NCBI RefSeq assembly: GCF_032062135.1
Contig: NC_092860.1
Coordinates: 131,347,100 to 131,411,099, forward strand
Direction: 5' to 3'
Origin: Pyxicephalus adspersus
Lineage: Eukaryota > Chordata > Amphibia > Anura > Pyxicephalidae
Length of the DNA stretch: 64,000 nucleotides
How positions within the stretch are numbered: position 1 is the stretch's first letter; each line of letters begins with the position of its first letter. The notes under the pieces are model-generated. The model was given only the letters and a program-made list of their open reading frames with translations, was not told the DNA's origin and ran no database searches. Made by a program: the position numbers and the translations under genes. Shown piece after piece: positions 58,966 to 64,000 of the stretch.

Positions 58966-59645
58966 AAGTGGTTGCCAACCAGTGGTCTGCGGACCACTGG
59001 TGGTCTGCCAGAAAAATTTTAGTAGTCTAAAAAATTCTTATATTCTCAATGACAATTGTTGCCTTTATATTGCACTAAATTCACAAACTGTACTAAAGAC
59101 GGAAAAACAAGGGAGGCGCAGTGTGACATCAGTGTAGTCTTAAGTATGAGGGAACCGTTGCCGTATGCTTCAGTATTGTTTCCACCACTACAACAGTCAC
59201 CCCGCTCCGACAATACTGAATTTCATCTGATTGTTTTATTTGTTTATTTCTCAGATGCTTTTTTAGGTAAGTATGACCTTAACTGTGTATTTTATATAAC
59301 TTTTATATTTATTGGCATCAAAGAGTTTGATAACTATCATTTCTTGTTTGGTCTTAGATTAGAATGAAATAAGCCCATAATGAGTGAGAAAAAGCAAACA
59401 AAAATGGTCTATTTCTTTAGTAATATCAAATATAATGCAACTAATGATAATACTAACAATAGTAATACTTCACTTAGCCGTGAGCTGATCAATGAATCAG
59501 AGCTTTCACAGTCCTTGTCTGGCACCCTTAGGAAGATCATTATTTTACAAATGTATTTTTTTTTAAATAAATCATATTAATGTTCTGTGGGATTTAAAAT
59601 TATGAATTTAGTGGTTCATGAGGTCCGAAAGGTTGCTGACCACTG
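58966..59645 (+). mobile_element. internally deleted hAT transposon with exact 8-bp target duplication
   Basis: A 680-bp element flanked by TACTAGGC on both sides (58,958-58,965 and 59,646-59,653). Left end AAGTGGTTGCCAACCAGTGG; right end, reverse complemented, CAGTGGTCAGCAACC. The interior includes an open frame that resembles the start of a hAT transposase. It is a relative of the MITE at 15,228. It is too short for an autonomous element, so it is a deletion derivative. Confidence 0.9.
59380..59580 (+). pseudogene. possible N-terminal remnant of a hAT transposase
   Basis: 66 codons from ATG at 59,380, starting MSEKKQTKMVYFFSNIKYNA. A lysine-rich start followed by a hydrophobic-FF motif is common at the N terminus of hAT transposases and related ZBED-type proteins. 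No BED finger or catalytic DDE residues follow; the frame ends 65 bp before the element's right terminus. The call rests on position and a short similarity, so it is tentative. Confidence 0.4.
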
Positions 59646-59653
59646 TACTAGGC

Positions 59654-59917
59654 ATTATGGTAACACTCCACAGAAACCAAATATTACCGTTCATTTCCCT
59701 TTTGTATAGAAATAGTAATGGACCTTGAAAGTTTACTATTAGAAAAAAATACCCTAAGATCAGCCAAATATAGAAGGGGCAAATAATTTGTGATTTAGGT
59801 TTTAAAAAAAAAGAGCATGGAAGGGTAAATTGCATTTGTCATGATTGGCTATTCTAAGTGGAAGGATTGGGTTGAGAGCAATGTTAAGGAGTCCAGAAAG
59901 GCATGCCCCTACCATCC
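59654..59917. other. non-coding spacer
   Basis: Nothing recognised. Confidence 0.45.
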
Positions 59918-59979
59918 TTTATAATAATGTATGGGAATGTTTTTACAGTTTATAATAATGGATGGGAATGTTATTACAG
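59918..59979 (+). repeat. 31-bp tandem duplication
   Basis: Two adjacent units with 'tttataataatgtatgggaa' and 'tttataataatggatgggaa', each ending in 'tacag'; 29 of 31 bases agree. Likely recent. Confidence 0.9.
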
Positions 59980-62201
59980 TGTACTGAGAAAGCTGATTGA
60001 TGGGGTCTTTTTATTTAGATTGTTTTATTTTTTTCTAACAGCTGAAGTTAGTCTGTTTATAATGGTAAGTAAAGTCTAGTAACGAAATGGGAGTTTAGTG
60101 ACACTTTATTTGTGGTTAGCAGTCCCCAATTTAATATGGAAGTGTTAAGATCTTTCAAGTCGTCATGTATGGGATTTTTGATACATAATGGGTTTTTAGT
60201 GGAATGACATGGATTGTGCACCTACTGAGCTGATGATGTGTCCCTAGTGGCTAGTAAAAGCCATCGTCATATTTTCCTTAAGGCAGCACCGAAAAGAATT
60301 TTGCAAAAAGCTATGAATTCTGTTGAAACCTCTAAAAGAGTGAAATGTCCTAAGACCTCCCACCAACCCTTACCGTTACCCGAGTGTGTTCCTAGAGCTG
60401 AACTCTTTGCCCGTGGGCATGTGGGCACTGTGTTTTTTATAAGAACAGTCTCTTGATAACTTCGTCTTCCAATGTAATCACTCAACAGATGTTACCAAGC
60501 TGCAACAGGCCATTGGCTTGTTTTTGAGCTTATGTACCGATTGTTAGGAATATGTAAATAGTTTAATGTTTATATATCAAATACATTTATATGAATAAAA
60601 CTTTTTTTTAAATTTTTTTTATCACAATTGAAAAAAAGAGAATAGATTCACTACATCTCTGCAAAATGTACAATACACATTTTATCCATTTTAAAACACT
60701 GCGAGACATCTATTGATCTTTCAGAAATCAAATATGCTCCTATTTACCTGTTTTTATTTTTTTCCCCCAAGATATACATGTTTTCATTTATTGAGGTCAG
60801 GGACACCCTGACAATCTACATTTTCAGATGGAGCTCAGCAATAAATGTCTCTAAATTATATTAGTATTTGCCTCTAAAAGTATTTTATGAGTAAAACATT
60901 GTTACTTTGATCTAAGTGTTACTGTCACAACAACTTATCCAAGCTTAGCATTTATTTTATTTCTTCATATGTATATTTCTAGTGGTAACATCCCATGTAT
61001 TGCTAATCTTGATGCAGCCCTAGGAACATATGTGAGTGTGGGCTATAAGGATATTATTGATGTGTAAGCACGTGACAGAATATTGTCAGTGCATAGGTTT
61101 TGCTTGACTTAGACGGAGAGAAGAATAGTTCTGTGTGGTTATTACAATGTTGCACACAACTTGGCTTCAATAAATATACTTTCCAATCTGCTATGGCTTT
61201 AAAACCCCATCAGTCATGTGCTCTGTGTGTGCATAATAAAGAAAATGTAAGGCTGAATGCACCTGATGAATTGGAGTATACATCTACTTATTATACAGAA
61301 AGAAGCAAAGGGGTCAGCACTTTTAAATTAATCTCCGGGTGGAAAACATTGCATATTTATCCTTTCTGCAAGCCTCACAGCTTTGTAATATATTCCATGC
61401 AATAACATAGAACCAAACTGGCTATATATTCTGACAGAACACCAAGGAAGTCACACTTACAAAAAAATAAAATTCCAATGTCTGATGAAAATTGTAATAT
61501 AAAAATAACATTATTTGTTTTACATAACATCTAATATAACTTAAAATATTAGTAAAATGTTCTGTTGAAATACTGTGGTGGTAAAAAATTGTAATAAAAT
61601 GTACAGATTGGCAGCAGTATTTTATGACTCTGACATGACTAAAGGTGAAAGGGCATCATTTAATTTCAAAAGAATGGCAATCCATGGCGATTTAGTCCTT
61701 CATATAAGCCCTTTCCGGCCCTGTATAATCTCAACCATTTATAGTGATAAGCACTCTAACCTTTTCCCCGTACCACAACATGAACATGTAGAAATGATAC
61801 ACAAGAATATAGAGAGAATTGAACTTTCTGGATATGTATCATGTATGCATTATAAATATCCTTCTATGTGTTTTCACCACATTCAACCCAGATTCAATTA
61901 TATATTTTTGTTTTTTTGGAATCATAATAAATAGGTAAGAGAACCTTTAAAACTGTGTTTTGAGGCTGGCTTTAAGATTTAATCCTAATGTCCTTCGATC
62001 TGACAAAACACGAATTTGAGCAGATTTTTAGCAGCAGTTCAGATTTTAGTTAGATGGCCAGGGGCACTGTAGTCATACCTGGAAAGAAAATAAAGACATA
62101 AAAACTGTGGCCATATGTTTATGCCAAGACTTTAGGACTAAATGTATTTAGTATTTAGACTTGAAATGTATTTAACTTTGGGTAGAAGTTATTTTTTATA
62201 G
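59980..62201. other. non-coding sequence, nothing recognised
   Basis: A 119-codon frame at 61,575-61,934 has mixed composition but no known domain and no splice context; not annotated as a gene. Confidence 0.4.
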
Positions 62202-62203
62202 TA

Positions 62204-62544
62204 CAGTAGTCTCCCTATACATCACGGTTTGCGGATTCAGTCCCGGTATATAGCGTTTACCACAAATCCATGGTGTTGTATTGGAAAGCGTGGTGTTGGA
62301 ATGCTGAGAATCAAAGGAAGAAATAATCACACCAATTGGAATTCCCCATTCATTTGAATTTAATGAATGGGGCATTCCAATTGACTGCATGAATAGCCAA
62401 CAGCCAATCACAGCCAAGATTCAGTCGTGATTGGCTGCTGGCTATTCGTGCAGTTGGGGAAAGTTGGGCATCCGTGTATCGTTGATTTTTGTTTATCGTT
62501 GGTGGTTTTGGAATGTAACCCCCATGATAAACGGGGGACTACTG
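62204..62544. mobile_element. Tigger/pogo-like MITE with TA target
   Basis: 341 bp flanked by TA. Left end CAGTAGTCTCCCTATACATC; right end, reverse complemented, CAGTAGTCCCCCGTTTATCA. Internal hairpins: 'ccaattggaattccccattc' against 'gaatggggcattccaattg' (about 62,332-62,383), and 'gaatagccaacagccaatca' against 'tgattggctgctggctattc'. No transposase frame. The terminal motif matches known vertebrate Tigger-type ends. Confidence 0.88.
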
Positions 62545-62546
62545 TA

Positions 62547-63118
62547 ATAATTTATATCTGTGAATCCATAAGAGTTCCTATGAGCAATGTCTACCCTGCT
62601 AACTAAGTATCACAACATACATAAACAACACAGTTAGCCCCCCAGGATAATATGGAAAAAAGGAGATTCCCATTCCTAATAAAAGTAGGTAATAATGGAT
62701 TGATCCTATAGCAAAAGTCATCATTAATTTCCTAAAACTCCACAAACAAAAGAAATTTGCAGCATGAAAATGTTGTAATGTGCCATTGATTAGGCTGATT
62801 CATAAAAGCCGTTTGCATTGTAAAAAATACAACAATGCAAGCTGGAATCTCATGGTTAGTCTAGATTTATGCCATTTACAAAATAATACTCATTACACTG
62901 CCTTATTGAACAAATCTACAAATGTCAAGGCATTAAAACCACATTCTTCCCGATAAAGCCAGTAAAAACTGTTACCATGAGGAGTATTAAAATAAGTCAA
63001 TATATAGTCAATAAAAACTGGTACCATAAAAAGTATTAAGATAACGCACACTTCCATATATGCTGTGGGGGTGAAAATCCTTGAAATACATAAATATAGC
63101 TCCATTTATTTCTTGAAG
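62547..63118. other. non-coding sequence, nothing recognised
   Basis: No supported feature. Confidence 0.45.
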
Positions 63119-63220
63119 GCCAGTGATGACTTTGAAAATGACGAAGTGAGGTTAGAGAGGAAATCAAAATCATCCAAGATGAGAAAGACAGATCTATTTT
63201 GCAGGGTCAGGAAAGAATAG
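63119..63220 (+). CDS. possible exon, weak
   Basis: After 'tccatttatttcttgaag' the frame reads ASDDFENDEVRLERKSKSSK, then MRKTDLFCRVRKE and a stop at 63,218-63,220. Alternatively a GTGAGG donor after the ninth codon would make a 27-bp microexon. The charged composition is unlike most junk frames here and the entry phase is 0, but A-rich DNA gives K/E/D-rich frames by itself. I recognise no protein. Confidence 0.2.
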   Translation, partial: ASDDFENDEVRLERKSKSSKMRKTDLFCRVRKE

Positions 63221-64000
63221 GAAGTGATAGACCTTGATGACCTTTTTAATTAAATGCAGAAGGTGCCCTTTCTTAGATGCTTTGGTGGATGTCTTTGATA
63301 GGAAACCTGTGAAAGTTACAGAACAATGTGACCGGGGGACTAATGAACCAAAGCCTGTTTACCTTCCAAGGTCTTGGTAATTGTTTTCTCTTTCACTAAC
63401 ATTTTAAATAAAAAAATACAATATACAATAGTACTATATAATATTGATATAGTATATTAAGGATATCCATTGATAGTCAAGTGTAATATATTTGAAATGC
63501 TTGTGAAGTCATAGTTGTCTGCCTTTTATGCTGCACAACATTTTTATTGAAACAACAAGATATTCAGAATCCGAAGTCCGAAGTCTTTATTTTCATATTT
63601 ATAGATCAGCAAGTAGCTCGAACTGAAAGTAACTATCATTATTAAAATTAGTGGTCAGCTTTCATGTTTCTCCGGAGAAACAGAGAAAAAGGTTTTGGAC
63701 ATTATACTCCTATAAATATATAATTTCATTGACCAGTGGAGGGGATTTTCTATAGAAGCTTGTTTCTCTCCTTCCCTCAAGGCTATAGGACTATGCCACT
63801 TTTCACAGTTGGTCTCCATTATTGGTTGTTTATTCTGCAGTATAGGGAATTTATCAAAAGTACATGACACGATTTTCTGTCTTGGTAATAGCTATAGCAC
63901 TTTAATGGGGCTGGGAATTCTGGTAGAGATAGTTCTCACCATTGGAGTCCCCAAGAACGATAAGAAGCCAGCATGTAGTATTTGTAAAACATAGATTGTA
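63221..64000. other. non-coding sequence, nothing recognised
   Basis: No supported feature to the right edge. Confidence 0.45.

Noticed and set aside
61575..61934. 119-codon plus frame
   Set aside because: Mixed composition but no known domain, start context, splice site or neighbour to support it.
1..64000. CRISPR arrays, operons, phage or plasmid genes
   Set aside because: None is present; the repeat types and lack of dense coding sequence show a vertebrate nuclear genome.
1..64000. tRNA, 5S, U6 or other standalone RNA genes
   Set aside because: The only polymerase III boxes I found belong to SINEs at 6,608-6,942 and 37,877-38,046.

Overview
The window looks like non-coding DNA from a frog nuclear genome, probably a neobatrachian or ranoid frog. 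It is AT-rich and has no dense gene order, no operon-like spacing and no long open reading frame. It is full of interspersed repeats of types I recognise from frogs: a foldback repeat whose ends read like GGGCCTGATTTATTAAAGCT, a tRNA-derived SINE with a (TTA)n tail, hAT and pogo/Tigger-type MITEs, and chains of hairpins that begin ATTAGGGAT. The species call is inference from memory of these families, not from a search.

Layout. 0.4-3 kb: a pogo-like MITE, a small foldback and two copies of the main foldback family. 4.5-13 kb: hAT remnants, a full-length SINE, a clean solo LTR with a 5-bp target duplication (8,766-9,339), a third foldback copy, a pyrimidine-rich island and a palindrome at 12.36-12.56 kb. 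13.3-14 kb: a LINE fragment split by a 362-bp assembly gap. 15.2 kb: a hAT MITE with a near-perfect 8-bp target duplication. 20-25 kb: several hAT-type elements, one keeping a broken BED zinc finger. 25.6-26.5 kb: a degenerate 30-bp minisatellite. 29.5 kb: a palindromic hAT relative ending in a poly-C run and a second gap. 34.4-38.6 kb: repeats sharing a hairpin AAGCCG...CGGCTT, the best coding-exon candidate in the window (35,497-35,668), a SINE head and more foldbacks. 39.5 kb: a Tigger-like MITE. 44.1 kb: an old 181-bp tandem duplication. 45.3-46.9 kb: a nest of TIR element, foldback, 5'-truncated L1 with a 14-bp target duplication, and another main-family foldback. 54.1-56.4 kb: two related multi-hairpin elements in opposite orientation, the second containing L2/CR1-like LINE sequence. 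59 kb: an internally deleted hAT element with an exact 8-bp target duplication that may still carry the start of its transposase. 62.2 kb: a second Tigger-like MITE.

No complete host gene is visible. The window is best read as a large intron or gene desert. One 172-bp segment on the plus strand has a branch point, acceptor, open frame and strong donor. Three much weaker exon-shaped segments downstream on the same strand (47.75, 50.44 and 63.1 kb) have compatible phases. I do not recognise the protein. Several low-repeat stretches rich in homeobox-, Oct- and Meis-like words may be conserved regulatory DNA, which only a cross-species alignment can test.

The most distinctive signal is the family of hairpin-chain elements around 54-56 kb: strings of separate near-perfect inverted repeats with a shared terminal motif and no coding sequence of their own.
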